Assembly: GCF_015487465.1 (NCBI RefSeq)
Contig: NZ_WFPS01000053.1
Coordinates: forward strand, 1-33,904
Source of the DNA: Persephonella sp.
GTDB taxonomy: Bacteria > Aquificota > Aquificia > Aquificales > Hydrogenothermaceae
DNA length: 33,904 nucleotides
Direction: 5' to 3'
This document shows, in pieces, positions 1 through 8,002 of this stretch. The notes beneath the pieces were generated by a model that was not told the DNA's origin, searched no databases, and saw only the letters and a program-made list of their open reading frames with translations. Positions within the stretch are counted from its first letter, which is position 1. Every line of letters begins with the position of its first letter. A program made the translations under genes and the position numbers.

Positions 1-1460
1 AATGTTCCAACCTCCCTTGCTGTTCCACATGCTGAAGGCTGACCTGTGATTGAGAACGCACCATTTCCAGGCTGTGCCTGTTTTCCAAGAAGGTGATGGA
101 TCATGTATGCCTGTTCATTTACCCATGATCCTCTTGTGTGCTGGTTGAATCCCATTGTCCAGAATGTAACAACCTTTCTTCCTTTTTCAATGTAAAGCTC
201 AGCCATCTTTTTCAGTTTTTCTTTGAACTGCTCTAACGGCTCATCTGGATCACCTTTCGCTATTCTCGCAACGTAATCAAGTGTGTATGGTGCAAGTGCT
301 TTTTTGAAGTCTTCAAAAGATATAATCCAGTGCTTTCCAGCCTGCTTGGCATGTTTCATCTTAATGACATCACCTTCTTTGTATCCGTATACGCTGAGAG
401 CTGGTGCTTCAAGGGCTGACACTCTCTTAACAGCCTGTTTCATAATTGTCTGCATCTCTTTATCGCTGTATCCAAGTTTTTTAGCATGTTCTGGATTTCT
501 CATTCCATAACCGGTATCTATGTAACCTGTTGTGAACACGCAGTATTTGTTAACAAAATCCCAGTCTATAGCTTCAGGGTGATTATAAACGATCTCCCTC
601 GCAATATAGTTCATCATTGCAAGGTCTGTATTAGGTCTGAAAACTATGTCTATATCAGCCAGATCCATTGTTCTGTGTCTGAATGTTGAAAGAACAACAA
701 CCTTAACCCTGTCAGGATCAGAAAGTTTTCTGTCTGTCACCCTTGCCCAGAGTATTGGGTGCATTTCAGCCATATTTGAACCCCAGACCATAAATGTATC
801 TGTAAGCTCAATATCATCGTAACAACCTGGAGGTTCGTCTATTCCGTATGTCTGGATAAAAGCAGCAACAGCAGATGCCATACAGTGTCTTGCGTTTGGA
901 TCAATGTTGTTAGATCTGAAACCTGCTTTCATCAGCTTGGCAGCAGCGTATCCTTCCATAATTGTGTACTGACCAGATCCAAAAATAGCTACCCCTTCAG
1001 GTCCAAGCTCGTTATAAGCCTTTTTGAACTGCTGAACCATAACTTCGTAAGCCTTTTTCCAGCTTACAGGTCTGAACTTACCTTTCTTATCAAACTCTCC
1101 TCTGTCGTTCATTCTAAGGAGAGGTTTCGTTAAACGGTCTGCACCATACATGATTTTGGCTGTGAAGTAACCTTTGATACAGTTAAGACCTTTGTTGACT
1201 GGAGCCTTAGGGTCTCCTTTTACCGCAACAATACGGTCGTCCTTAACGGCGATCATAATACCACAACCTGTTCCACAGAAACGGCAAACCGCCTTATCCC
1301 ATCTCCATCCCGCCTCTGCATTTGAGGCTGCGGCAAGAGCTTCTTCAGGAACTTCCATTCCAACAGCAGCTGCAGCGGCTACAGCAGCACTGGTTTTCAG
1401 GAAGTCCCTACGGGACATCTCAAGTCCCGTTGACTGCTTCTTCTCTTCCTTTACCTCCAT
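1..1460 (-). CDS. napA: Periplasmic nitrate reductase catalytic subunit NapA (3' end cut by window edge)
   Basis: NapA is the periplasmic molybdenum bis-MGD enzyme that reduces nitrate to nitrite, usually fed by NapB/NapC/NapGH-type electron donors. I translated it from the reverse complement. It starts at ATG 1460 behind a purine-rich ribosome site (AGGAGAGGAG). Residues 16-22 are SRRDFLK, a twin-arginine signal followed by an Ala-rich hydrophobic stretch, so export is by Tat with the cofactor already loaded. Cys59, Cys62, Cys66 and Cys94 bind the N-terminal [4Fe-4S] cluster, with the conserved Lys96 just after. Cys193 (RHCMAS) is the expected Mo ligand. About 486 residues are visible of a family that is usually 800-950 residues, so the C-terminal part lies off the left edge. 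The other nap genes should lie further left if they are clustered. Confidence 0.95.
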   Translation of the reverse strand, partial: MEVKEEKKQSTGLEMSRRDFLKTSAAVAAAAAVGMEVPEEALAAASNAEAGWRWDKAVCRFCGTGCGIMIAVKDDRIVAVKGDPKAPVNKGLNCIKGYFTAKIMYGADRLTKPLLRMNDRGEFDKKGKFRPVSWKKAYEVMVQQFKKAYNELGPEGVAIFGSGQYTIMEGYAAAKLMKAGFRSNNIDPNARHCMASAVAAFIQTYGIDEPPGCYDDIELTDTFMVWGSNMAEMHPILWARVTDRKLSDPDRVKVVVLSTFRHRTMDLADIDIVFRPNTDLAMMNYIAREIVYNHPEAIDWDFVNKYCVFTTGYIDTGYGMRNPEHAKKLGYSDKEMQTIMKQAVKRVSALEAPALSVYGYKEGDVIKMKHAKQAGKHWIISFEDFKKALAPYTLDYVARIAKGDPDEPLEQFKEKLKKMAELYIEKGRKVVTFWTMGFNQHTRGSWVNEQAYMIHHLLGKQAQPGNGAFSITGQPSACGTAREVGT

Positions 1461-1465
1461 GTTCT

Positions 1466-1580
1466 ACTCCTCTCCTGCAAGGCTCTATTTTTTCAGAACC
1501 CTGCAGGGCTGGGCTACTTCTATTCCGCCGTTTAAAAGGGATAGACAGACCCAGCTGGCGGTAATTTTGTCTATCCCGGA
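1466..1580 (-). promoter_or_regulatory. Candidate structured 5' leader RNA of napA
   Basis: The roughly 300 bases before napA hold no convincing gene. On the napA strand they contain a perfect 10-bp inverted repeat (1538-1547 with 1568-1577; GGGATAGACA) with a 20-nt loop, followed by a short U run (CTTTT). The loop has CCGCC (1557-1561) and GCTGGG (1550-1555). Both have exact partners downstream: GGCGG (1525-1529) and CCCAGC (1508-1513). A 10-nt palindrome (1499-1508) could pair through its CCTGCA with TGCAGG (1474-1479), which overlaps the ribosome-binding site. This looks like a regulated leader (attenuator or riboswitch). Pairings were found by eye without energy calculation. Confidence 0.5.
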
Positions 1581-1719
1581 AATATAAGATGATTTTATTT
1601 TTGACAATTCTGTTGTAGGTATTCTTTTGGTGCCTTTGTTTTTTTCTATTTTCATGATTTTTCTCATATTAATTTCATTTTTTCATTTATTAAGCTATTT
1701 ATTTGATCGTGATTAGTCA

Positions 1720-1733
1720 TTGATCAAGGTCAA
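1720..1733. promoter_or_regulatory. FNR/DNR-type operator upstream of napA (near-consensus)
   Basis: TTGATCAAGGTCAA matches the FNR-family consensus TTGAT-N4-ATCAA at 9 of 10 defined bases. A weaker relative, TTGATCGTGATTAG, lies at 1703-1716. The main site is about 260 bases upstream of the napA start, with a possible -10 (TTAATA on the minus strand, 1688-1693) in between, which would give a leader of roughly 220 nt. The likely ligand is the Crp/Fnr protein encoded at 3774-4406. Confidence 0.6.
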
Positions 1734-1758
1734 TAGGGCTATTTAAAAATTTAATACA

Positions 1759-2061
1759 CTAAATCATTCCCAGAGCCTTTTTAACCTCATCAGAAGCCAT
1801 ATCAATGCTCCATTTTGGTTCCCACACAAGCTGTATATCTACATCTTCAACCCCCTCTAAATTTCTGACGGCACTCTCTACCCAACTGAGAATTGTTCCT
1901 GAAAGGGGACATGACGGGGAAGACAGGGTCATTTTAATCTTAACCTTTCCGTCTTGCACATCAACGTCATAAACAAGACCCAGATCAACTATGTTAAAGC
2001 CTATCTCCGGATCTATCACATTTTTCAAAGCTTCATAAACATTCTCTTTTGTAACTCCCAT
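1759..2061 (-). CDS. MIP18/DUF59-family iron-sulfur (metal cluster) assembly protein
   Basis: This 100-residue protein belongs to the MIP18/DUF59 family (relatives: SufT, PaaD, FeS-assembly MIP18), which helps mature iron-sulfur enzymes. Family marks are DPEIGFNIVDLGLVYD near the N-terminus and SPSCPLSG in the middle, with the conserved Cys. The start is ATG 2061: a GGAGG ribosome site lies 7 bases upstream and the ATG follows the stop of the preceding gene by one base. A longer reading from 2109 adds 16 residues that lie inside the upstream gene and lack a ribosome site. It is the last gene of an operon with the NnrS-like and DUF2249 genes. DUF59 and DUF2249 proteins often occur beside denitrification and NO-response genes. 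The exact client protein is unknown. Confidence 0.85.
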   Translation of the reverse strand: MGVTKENVYEALKNVIDPEIGFNIVDLGLVYDVDVQDGKVKIKMTLSSPSCPLSGTILSWVESAVRNLEGVEDVDIQLVWEPKWSIDMASDEVKKALGMI

Positions 2062-2062
2062 C

Positions 2063-3325
2063 TCATTCCTCCAGCTTAAACTTGAGCACATAGATATACA
2101 CATAACCAAAAAGTAATGACCCTAAACCCATAATCAAAACAGAAACAGTAAATAGCTCTTCAAATTCTAGTAATATTGAGGCAATAAGAAGTAAAAATCC
2201 AAACACCGATACCGATATCTGCACATCCGGAATTTTTTTGGGAAGCATCTCATTAAGCATTGGAACTTTTTTCTTTCCAACCAGCGGGGAAAACCTGTGG
2301 AACCACGTTAGGAAGGGAACAATCTTGTAAAGGCTTCCATAAATAAGAAAATTTACAAAACCAAAAATCAACGTAATACCGAATAAAAAAATCCATTTTT
2401 GAGAAAAAGGAATAAGAACGCCAAAGAAAACAGATCCAAAGAGGAATAGATGACTGAAAAACATAATATCCATTCCAGTGTCTTTTGTTCTTCTTGGTCT
2501 TTTTCTATAAATCTCAAAAACCTGTATTAGATAAAAGATAAATGCAGAAAAGATAAGAAGAAAAACAGAGTAATACACAGGAGGGCTTTCTAAAACTAAA
2601 GCGAGAATGCCACCACCAAAGACAGACACTACCATTATGTAAAAACTTATATTTATGTAAATATCATTAAATTTGTGTGCAAGGCTGAACATGGGAAGAA
2701 GAACCATTGATACCCCCATTATTACCATAAAAACAAACCCAAAAAGTGTAAAAATAATGTGGGAAAGCAAAATGTGAAAAATATTCCCTGAATAAAAACC
2801 GTATACGAAGTTCAATGCCAGAAAAATACCGATTGATACTCCTGTAAAAAGGGATAGATTAGCAACAATAAGAAATTTTGAGGTTATATCAAATTTTTCT
2901 AACTTCCCCAAACTTGCAAAAAAGTTAAAAATGAAGATCAGTATGGAAATATACAAAAGTAAAGCCCCTAACGGAAGCAAAGGAAAAAAATCCCTGATTA
3001 ATAGGGAAACAACAAACAGGATTATTCCCACTATATACACATAAAACTGTATGTAACCAAGCTTGAAAGAATACACAGGTATCTCAAGGGCAACAGGAAT
3101 AAGCTGGTATAGTGCTCCAAAAATTATCATCATTACAAATCCAAGAAGAAAAAGGTGAACCTCTGCAACATATTGGAAAGAAAAAAAAGGTTCATTAAAT
3201 TCCCCAGATAACAAAAAAAGCGAAATTATACCTATTAGATTAAACAGAACGCCGGCAGTAAAGTAGTGGAGTACCAGACTAAAAGGAGGTGCTAATTTTG
3301 TGGCTAAACTACCGGCAACCCTCAT
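2063..3325 (-). CDS. Polytopic membrane protein, NnrS / heme-copper-oxidase-subunit-I-like
   Basis: 420 residues, almost entirely hydrophobic, with about 12 predicted membrane helices and a short positively charged loop near residue 270 (KRPRRTK). Regularly placed His residues stand in helix contexts: His20, EVHLFLLGF (His57), LLSHIIFTLFG, FFSHLFLFG and TWFHRFSP. The pattern of H followed by G-rich helices and a QLIP/LLPM segment resembles NnrS (a heme/copper membrane protein linked to nitric oxide) and, more distantly, subunit I of heme-copper oxidases and NO reductase. No full oxidase active-site set can be assigned, so catalytic activity is not claimed. It sits 3 bases after the DUF2249 stop and one base before the DUF59 start, so the three are co-translated. 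The FNR-type box at 3668-3685 should control it. A role in handling NO or nitrite stress is inference. Confidence 0.65.
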   Translation of the reverse strand: MRVAGSLATKLAPPFSLVLHYFTAGVLFNLIGIISLFLLSGEFNEPFFSFQYVAEVHLFLLGFVMMIIFGALYQLIPVALEIPVYSFKLGYIQFYVYIVGIILFVVSLLIRDFFPLLPLGALLLYISILIFIFNFFASLGKLEKFDITSKFLIVANLSLFTGVSIGIFLALNFVYGFYSGNIFHILLSHIIFTLFGFVFMVIMGVSMVLLPMFSLAHKFNDIYINISFYIMVVSVFGGGILALVLESPPVYYSVFLLIFSAFIFYLIQVFEIYRKRPRRTKDTGMDIMFFSHLFLFGSVFFGVLIPFSQKWIFLFGITLIFGFVNFLIYGSLYKIVPFLTWFHRFSPLVGKKKVPMLNEMLPKKIPDVQISVSVFGFLLLIASILLEFEELFTVSVLIMGLGSLLFGYVYIYVLKFKLEE

Positions 3326-3328
3326 TAT

Positions 3329-3616
3329 TTATTCCTTAATTTTAAAAATTATCCTGTATTTTCCATCTATCTCTTCTATTTGATAATCATACCTGTCTCC
3401 TATTCTGTCAAATAATCCCATAGGTTTCTTATGATTTATCATTACAACCCTTTTATCTGGAGAATCTAAAAGCCTTAAAACAGCAAGAGCATTAACCATA
3501 GGCTCAGGAGGACCAAGCTTTGATGTATCAAATTCATAATAGGTAATCCCGTTTTCGGTATATCTGTATACAGGGACGGTAGCACCTTCTACCTTTATTT
3601 CTTCTTTAACCGACAT
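3329..3616 (-). CDS. DUF2249-family small protein (TusA-like fold)
   Basis: 95 residues. The sequence from EFDTSKLGPPEPMVNALAVL through the DYQIEE region is typical of DUF2249, a small domain with a TusA-like fold found beside hemerythrins, DUF59 proteins and NO-responsive regulators. The start is ATG 3616 with a strong AGGAGGTG ribosome site 8 bases upstream. An 18-residue longer reading from 3670 would run back over the operator palindrome and has no ribosome site. It is the first gene of the operon with the NnrS-like and DUF59 genes and is divergent from the Crp/Fnr gene. Biochemical function is not established. Unlike TusA it has no N-terminal CPxP cysteine, so sulfur transfer by that route is unlikely. 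Confidence 0.75.
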   Translation of the reverse strand: MSVKEEIKVEGATVPVYRYTENGITYYEFDTSKLGPPEPMVNALAVLRLLDSPDKRVVMINHKKPMGLFDRIGDRYDYQIEEIDGKYRIIFKIKE

Positions 3617-3667
3617 AATGCACACCTCCTTTTTGAGATTAATTTTCATCTGCATTAACAAATTTTT

Positions 3668-3685
3668 CATTGATTATAATCAATG
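3668..3685. promoter_or_regulatory. Perfect FNR/DNR-type operator between divergent genes
   Basis: CATTGATTATAATCAATG is an exact 18-bp palindrome containing the full consensus TTGAT-N4-ATCAA (3670-3683). Its centre is about 60 bases upstream of the DUF2249 start and about 97 bases upstream of the regulator's ATG. A transcription start at -41.5 relative to the box would fall near 3635, leaving a short leader before the DUF2249 ribosome site, as expected for class II activation. It could also autoregulate the regulator gene. Confidence 0.85.
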
Positions 3686-3738
3686 GTGTTAGCTCTTACT
3701 AACCTATTGCCAGAAAAATTAATTTTCATACAATATGC

Positions 3739-3744
3739 TATAAT
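3739..3744 (+). promoter_or_regulatory. -10 element of the Crp/Fnr gene promoter
   Basis: A consensus TATAAT lies 30 bases before the ATG at 3774. No recognisable -35 hexamer sits 16-18 bases upstream, which suggests help from an activator. The FNR-type box centre is about 75 bases upstream of the implied start point. Confidence 0.4.
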
Positions 3745-3773
3745 TCTTTTAAGGATTGGAAGAGGGAAAAATT

Positions 3774-4406
3774 ATGATTGATGCTAAAGATATCTATCTT
3801 TTCAGACACCTTAGTGATGATCAGCTGAAAAAACTGCAAAGTATCTCTTTTGTAAAAGATTTTAAGAGAGGAGAACTCCTGTTTTACGAAGGTGAAGAAC
3901 CAAAATATCTTTATATTTTAATTGAAGGTGCTATCAGGGTTTATAAAACAGACTTTAAAGGAAATGAAATAACCCTGCACTATTTCCACCCTGTAAATAT
4001 GATCGCAGAAGTTGCCAACTTTGAAAACTTCCCATACCCTGCAACAGCAGAGTTTGAAACAGACGGGAAGGTTGTTGCGATAGATTTTGACAGATTTAAA
4101 AACCAGTTTCTCACAGACCCTGATGTTTCTTTTAACGTTATAAAATCGCTGGCTTATAAAATAAAAATACTAAACGACATTATTGTGCAGAACATGATGA
4201 TGGATGCTGTGTCAAGGGTTGCAAAATTTATTGATGAACATGAGGATCTGTTTAAAGAGCTAAAACACAATAAAATAGCCTCGCTACTTAACATAACACC
4301 TGAAACATTCTCAAGAATACTCAAAAAATTCAAAGATCAGGACATAATACAGAAAAAGGGAAAAGACATATACATAAACAGAGAAAAACTTAAAAAGTAT
4401 ATTTAA
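3774..4406 (+). CDS. Crp/Fnr-family transcriptional regulator (cysteine-free, DNR-like)
   Basis: A 210-residue protein with an N-terminal cyclic-nucleotide-binding-type beta roll (residues about 10-115, with GELLFYEGEEPKYLYILIEGAIRVYK), a long dimerisation helix and a C-terminal winged helix. The recognition helix reads TPETFSRILKKF. Glu177, Ser180 and Arg181 correspond to the Glu..SerArg triad with which FNR reads TTGAT half-sites. The protein contains no cysteine, so it cannot hold the FNR-type [4Fe-4S] oxygen sensor. DNR/NnrR-type NO sensing through heme, or another ligand, is more likely (inference). The start is ATG 3774 with AGAGGG 8 bases upstream; a TTG at 3756 would lie directly on its own AAGGA. 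The gene overlaps ccsBA tail-to-tail by 4 bases. Confidence 0.85.
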   Translation: MIDAKDIYLFRHLSDDQLKKLQSISFVKDFKRGELLFYEGEEPKYLYILIEGAIRVYKTDFKGNEITLHYFHPVNMIAEVANFENFPYPATAEFETDGKVVAIDFDRFKNQFLTDPDVSFNVIKSLAYKIKILNDIIVQNMMMDAVSRVAKFIDEHEDLFKELKHNKIASLLNITPETFSRILKKFKDQDIIQKKGKDIYINREKLKKYI

Positions 4407-7400
4407 ATACTTCTTATCTGCCGGTTTTTGTAAGCAAGTAGTATCACGATAGACACAATTCCAACAGCCCAGTAAACCCATGTGGGCACAGGAACAGGAT
4501 CACCAGATGCATAGGAATGTAGTCCTGAAAGGTAAAAATTAACGCCAAAATATGTCATTAAAACCGATGAAAACCCTACCACAGAAAGAACAGCAAAAAG
4601 GTAAGTTGATCTCATATAGTTTACAAATCTTGTGTGAATTATAAACGTATAAACAAGAATAGTAACAAGAGCCCATGTTTCCTTTGGATCCCAGCCCCAG
4701 TATCTTCCCCACGACTCATTAGCCCACACTCCACCTAAAAAGTTTCCTACAGTAAGAAGAGATAAACCTATTATCATTGACATCTCATTAATTCTTGTTG
4801 CTTCAAGAATTGATATTTCAATTTGTCTCTGTTTCTCGTCTTTTTTCTTCGGATTTCTTATAATGAAAAGCAACAGTGCGATAAACCCAAGAAGTGCAGA
4901 AAGACCTAAAAACCCATAGCTTGCTGTTATTACAGTGACATGAATTGTCAGCCAGTATGATTTAAGGACAGGAACTATACTTGTTATCTGGGGATCCATC
5001 CAGCTCAAATGGGCTACAAATAATGTAAGTCCAGACAGTATTCCTGTAGTTGCAACAGCAAAAGGGGACTGTCTTGCAAATATTATTCCTGCAAGTATAA
5101 CTGTCCATGCAATGTATATAAGAGATTCATAACCGTTGCTCCACGGAGCATATCCAGATATATACCACCTGAGTCCAAGGTTAAAGGTATGAAGAAGGAA
5201 GCCTATTACAAGAATTCCAGTTGCAACCTTTGTAGGTATTGAAAGGTTTAATGAAGGTTTTATAAGTTTTGCAAATATTAAAACAAGAAGAACAAAGCCG
5301 GAAAAGAGATATACAAATATTAATCGCTCAAAAATATTAAGTTTGTTATAAAGAAGTTCAGCCTTTATCTTTCTTTCTGACGGGTATATATCAGACCCTT
5401 CAGATTTCTGATATTCCCGAATTTTGTCCAGAACTTTATCAGCAAGGGACCAGTCACCGGTCTTTATTCCCCTTTCAGCAGAAGCAAAATAAGCTATTAA
5501 AAGCAACTTTATTTTTTCTGCTTTTTCTTTCGGGAATTTTTCAACAGCGTCCCTCGGGCTGAACCATGTATGATTTGGATCTCCTTTGAGGGGGAATATT
5601 CTGAAAATCTCACCTGTGAAGACCATATACAGAATATTTATCCTTTCATCTATCTTAAGAACCTCTTTATCAAACTGGTTTCTTTCAACAGGTCTTTTCC
5701 TTCCTGCAATCTCAACAGCTTCAAAAAGCTTGTATCTGCCTTCAGAATCAAAAGCATCTAAAAAGGAGAAGTATCTCTTATCCTGTGGAATACCCAGAAT
5801 TTTCTTAACAGCAGGGTGGGAAACTTTAATAACCGGAATTTTTTTCCAGTAGGAGGGTATAACAAGCATGCCCAGAACTATTTGATTGTGATTAAGTCCG
5901 TAAAAGGAAGTCCTTTTAGAAACTTTATTTAATACATCTATAGACAAGGTATCAATAGGTTCAAGCCTGCCGTCAAATGTCTGTGTTATCAGCCTGCCGA
6001 ACTTGTCTGCATGTTTTTTATTAACCTTTTTAACCTCCTGCAGTATCTTTTCAAAAGAGATATTTTGTGGATTTTCCTGTGAGTTAGCCTGTCCTGAAAA
6101 CAAAATCAGGAAAACTGCAGACACAGATAAAAGCTTTTCAACCTTCAATCTGGCAAGCCTTCCAAACCTTGAGTAAGGATTAAAAAGATTAAGAAACAGA
6201 CCCAACGCAAGCATAAAATAGCCTATATATGTGGGGATTTTCCCTGGATCATGGTTAACAGAAAGGACCGTTCCTTTTTCATCAGGATCATAAGATGACT
6301 GGAAAAACTTGTATCCTCCATACTCAAGTGTGTGATTCATGTATATTTTGTACTCAAACTCTTTGTTGTTAACAGGGTCTTTAACTATAACATCACTTTC
6401 GTAAGATGAGGGTTTCATTGATCCTGGATACCTTTTAACAATGAAATCTTTTAGATATACATAAAAGGGCAGGTTTATCATTTTTGATCCCCAGCTTAAT
6501 GTAAGTTCAAGATTATTCAGTTTAATATTGACAGGTTCACCAACCACATAAGATCTGAAACCTCCACCTAAAAGCTTAACAGTTTTTTTGATCCCGTCAT
6601 ACTCAACCTCAACAACAAGAACACTTTTTTGTAAGCCGTTTTCCATCTTTGATGTTGAGGGCATCAGATCAATTCTGCCGGAGGAGACAGCCTGCTTTAC
6701 AACAAATCTTTTATCCCCTACCATATACATTCTTTTTTCTACCAGCAGGCTGTCTGTTTTCTGGGGAATTTTTCCTGTTTTTTCAGTCTGCATCTGAAAG
6801 TAGTTTATTTCTTTGTCTGATTTAATGTAAAACTGACCGTCTTTGAGATAAACATAAACATACCCTTTTTTATCTACAGTTTTTCCAAAACTAAAAACCA
6901 ACCCTCCCAGATCAAAAACATCACCATACTTTAATACCTTTTCAACAGGTTGATCATCAATTAGATAAACCAGTGAAATATAAGGAATTCCTTCCTTATC
7001 AGGAACGATAACTTTTTCTGCGATAGGATAGTAATCCACATACCTTACAATCAAACTTTTACCGTTTATCTCAAAACTCTCCTCAAACCTGTTTATAACC
7101 CCTTTCCACAAAGCTGACAAAAGGATTTTCCTTTCTTCTTCAAGTTTTTTACCGTCTGATACAGCCTTCACTTGCAGATAAGCATCTGCCGAGATAATAC
7201 TGTTGGACTGGGAACCTTCCCTTATGTGTATTACACCTTCATAGCCAAAGTATCTTGTGAGAAAAGCTCCCAGAAAAATAACAAGAAAAGATAGGTGGAA
7301 CAAAAATGCAGGTAGTTTTCTGAACTGCCACATTCTGTATTTAATTATGTTACCGATAAGGTTCAAAGCTAAAAGAACCATCAGCACTTCAAGCCATTTA

Positions 7401-7549
7401 GCACCATAAACAACAGCCCATGCTGTTTCGCTACCAAAATCATTCTCAATAAATGTTGCAAAACCTATGGAAAAACCAAAAATAAACAATAGAAAAAGCA
7501 TAAAAGATATGGAAAAAAACCCGTTAATTATACTTTTAATAAATCCCAT
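4403..7549 (-). CDS. ccsBA: Fused cytochrome c synthase CcsBA (ResB-ResC, system II)
   Basis: A 1048-residue membrane protein that exports heme and attaches it to CXXCH (or variant) motifs of periplasmic c-type cytochromes. The N-terminal half (to about residue 470) is ResB/CcsB, with several membrane helices, a large periplasmic beta domain and a helix near YIGYFMLALGLFLNLF. A second hydrophobic stretch ending in FSGQANS leads into a periplasmic segment carrying DGRLEPIDTLS, typical of campylobacterial and Aquificota CcsBA. The C-terminal part is CcsA, with the tryptophan-rich heme-handling motif WGRYWGWDPKETWAL near residues 940-955 and flanking His residues. The start is ATG 7549 with AAGGAG upstream. 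Next to nap and NO-related genes it probably matures the cytochromes of that pathway. Its 3' end overlaps the Crp/Fnr gene by 4 bases. Confidence 0.92.
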   Translation of the reverse strand: MGFIKSIINGFFSISFMLFLLFIFGFSIGFATFIENDFGSETAWAVVYGAKWLEVLMVLLALNLIGNIIKYRMWQFRKLPAFLFHLSFLVIFLGAFLTRYFGYEGVIHIREGSQSNSIISADAYLQVKAVSDGKKLEEERKILLSALWKGVINRFEESFEINGKSLIVRYVDYYPIAEKVIVPDKEGIPYISLVYLIDDQPVEKVLKYGDVFDLGGLVFSFGKTVDKKGYVYVYLKDGQFYIKSDKEINYFQMQTEKTGKIPQKTDSLLVEKRMYMVGDKRFVVKQAVSSGRIDLMPSTSKMENGLQKSVLVVEVEYDGIKKTVKLLGGGFRSYVVGEPVNIKLNNLELTLSWGSKMINLPFYVYLKDFIVKRYPGSMKPSSYESDVIVKDPVNNKEFEYKIYMNHTLEYGGYKFFQSSYDPDEKGTVLSVNHDPGKIPTYIGYFMLALGLFLNLFNPYSRFGRLARLKVEKLLSVSAVFLILFSGQANSQENPQNISFEKILQEVKKVNKKHADKFGRLITQTFDGRLEPIDTLSIDVLNKVSKRTSFYGLNHNQIVLGMLVIPSYWKKIPVIKVSHPAVKKILGIPQDKRYFSFLDAFDSEGRYKLFEAVEIAGRKRPVERNQFDKEVLKIDERINILYMVFTGEIFRIFPLKGDPNHTWFSPRDAVEKFPKEKAEKIKLLLIAYFASAERGIKTGDWSLADKVLDKIREYQKSEGSDIYPSERKIKAELLYNKLNIFERLIFVYLFSGFVLLVLIFAKLIKPSLNLSIPTKVATGILVIGFLLHTFNLGLRWYISGYAPWSNGYESLIYIAWTVILAGIIFARQSPFAVATTGILSGLTLFVAHLSWMDPQITSIVPVLKSYWLTIHVTVITASYGFLGLSALLGFIALLLFIIRNPKKKDEKQRQIEISILEATRINEMSMIIGLSLLTVGNFLGGVWANESWGRYWGWDPKETWALVTILVYTFIIHTRFVNYMRSTYLFAVLSVVGFSSVLMTYFGVNFYLSGLHSYASGDPVPVPTWVYWAVGIVSIVILLAYKNRQIRSI

Positions 7550-7631
7550 CTTTTCTCCTTAAAAGGTCTAACAGGGTATTAATCTTATTACCAGAATATG
7601 AAAAGAAAGTGAAATCAAAATACTACCACCT

Positions 7632-7660
7632 TTGAAAAAAAGCAATAATCTGTTTATGAT
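7632..7660 (+). promoter_or_regulatory. Sigma-70-type promoter for the MTH1187-rad50 operon
   Basis: TTGAAA (7632-7637), a 17-base spacer, then TATGAT (7655-7660). Both hexamers match consensus at five of six bases, and the start codon lies 28 bases beyond the -10. Confidence 0.75.
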
Positions 7661-7687
7661 AGATATCTAAAAATTTGGAGGATAGCT

Positions 7688-8002
7688 ATGTCAGTTCTTG
7701 TGGAGTTTGCAATGTTTCCAACAGACAAAGGGGAAAGCGTAAGTAAATATGTTTCACGGATTATAAATATGATTGATCAGGCAGGTATCCCTTACAAACT
7801 TACGCCTATGGGAACAGTTTTTGAAACAGAAACAATGGAAGAAGCTTTAGAAATTATAAATAAGGCATATAAACAGCTTGAAGAAGATTGTAACAGGGTT
7901 TACTCTGTAGTTAAGTTTGACATTAGAAAGGGAAGATCTAACAGGCTGATACAGAAGATAAGATCTGTTGAAGAAAAATTAGGAAAACAGGTCAACAAAT
8001 GA
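7688..8002 (+). CDS. MTH1187/YkoF-family (DUF77) thiamine-binding-type protein
   Basis: A 104-residue protein matching the MTH1187/DUF77 family by its length and by marks such as EFAMFPTDKGESVSKYVSRII, TPMGTVFET and the C-terminal R-rich helix. Family members form tetramers with a ferredoxin-like fold, and some bind thiamine or HMP; no enzymatic activity is firmly known. The start is ATG 7688 behind GGAGGATAGCT. Its stop overlaps the rad50 start by 4 bases (ATGA), so the two are translationally coupled. This coupling is odd because no thiamine gene lies nearby. The family call is good; ligand and role here are open. Confidence 0.85.
   Translation: MSVLVEFAMFPTDKGESVSKYVSRIINMIDQAGIPYKLTPMGTVFETETMEEALEIINKAYKQLEEDCNRVYSVVKFDIRKGRSNRLIQKIRSVEEKLGKQVNK

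Noticed and set aside
1466-1580. Naming the napA leader as a known Moco riboswitch
   Set aside because: Context fits, but I cannot align the visible helices to the published motif by eye, so it is left as an unclassified candidate.
1485-1667. 60-codon open frame on the minus strand in the napA leader
   Set aside because: No ribosome site, low-complexity N-terminus, and it lies across the inverted repeats of the leader. It is better explained as untranslated leader.
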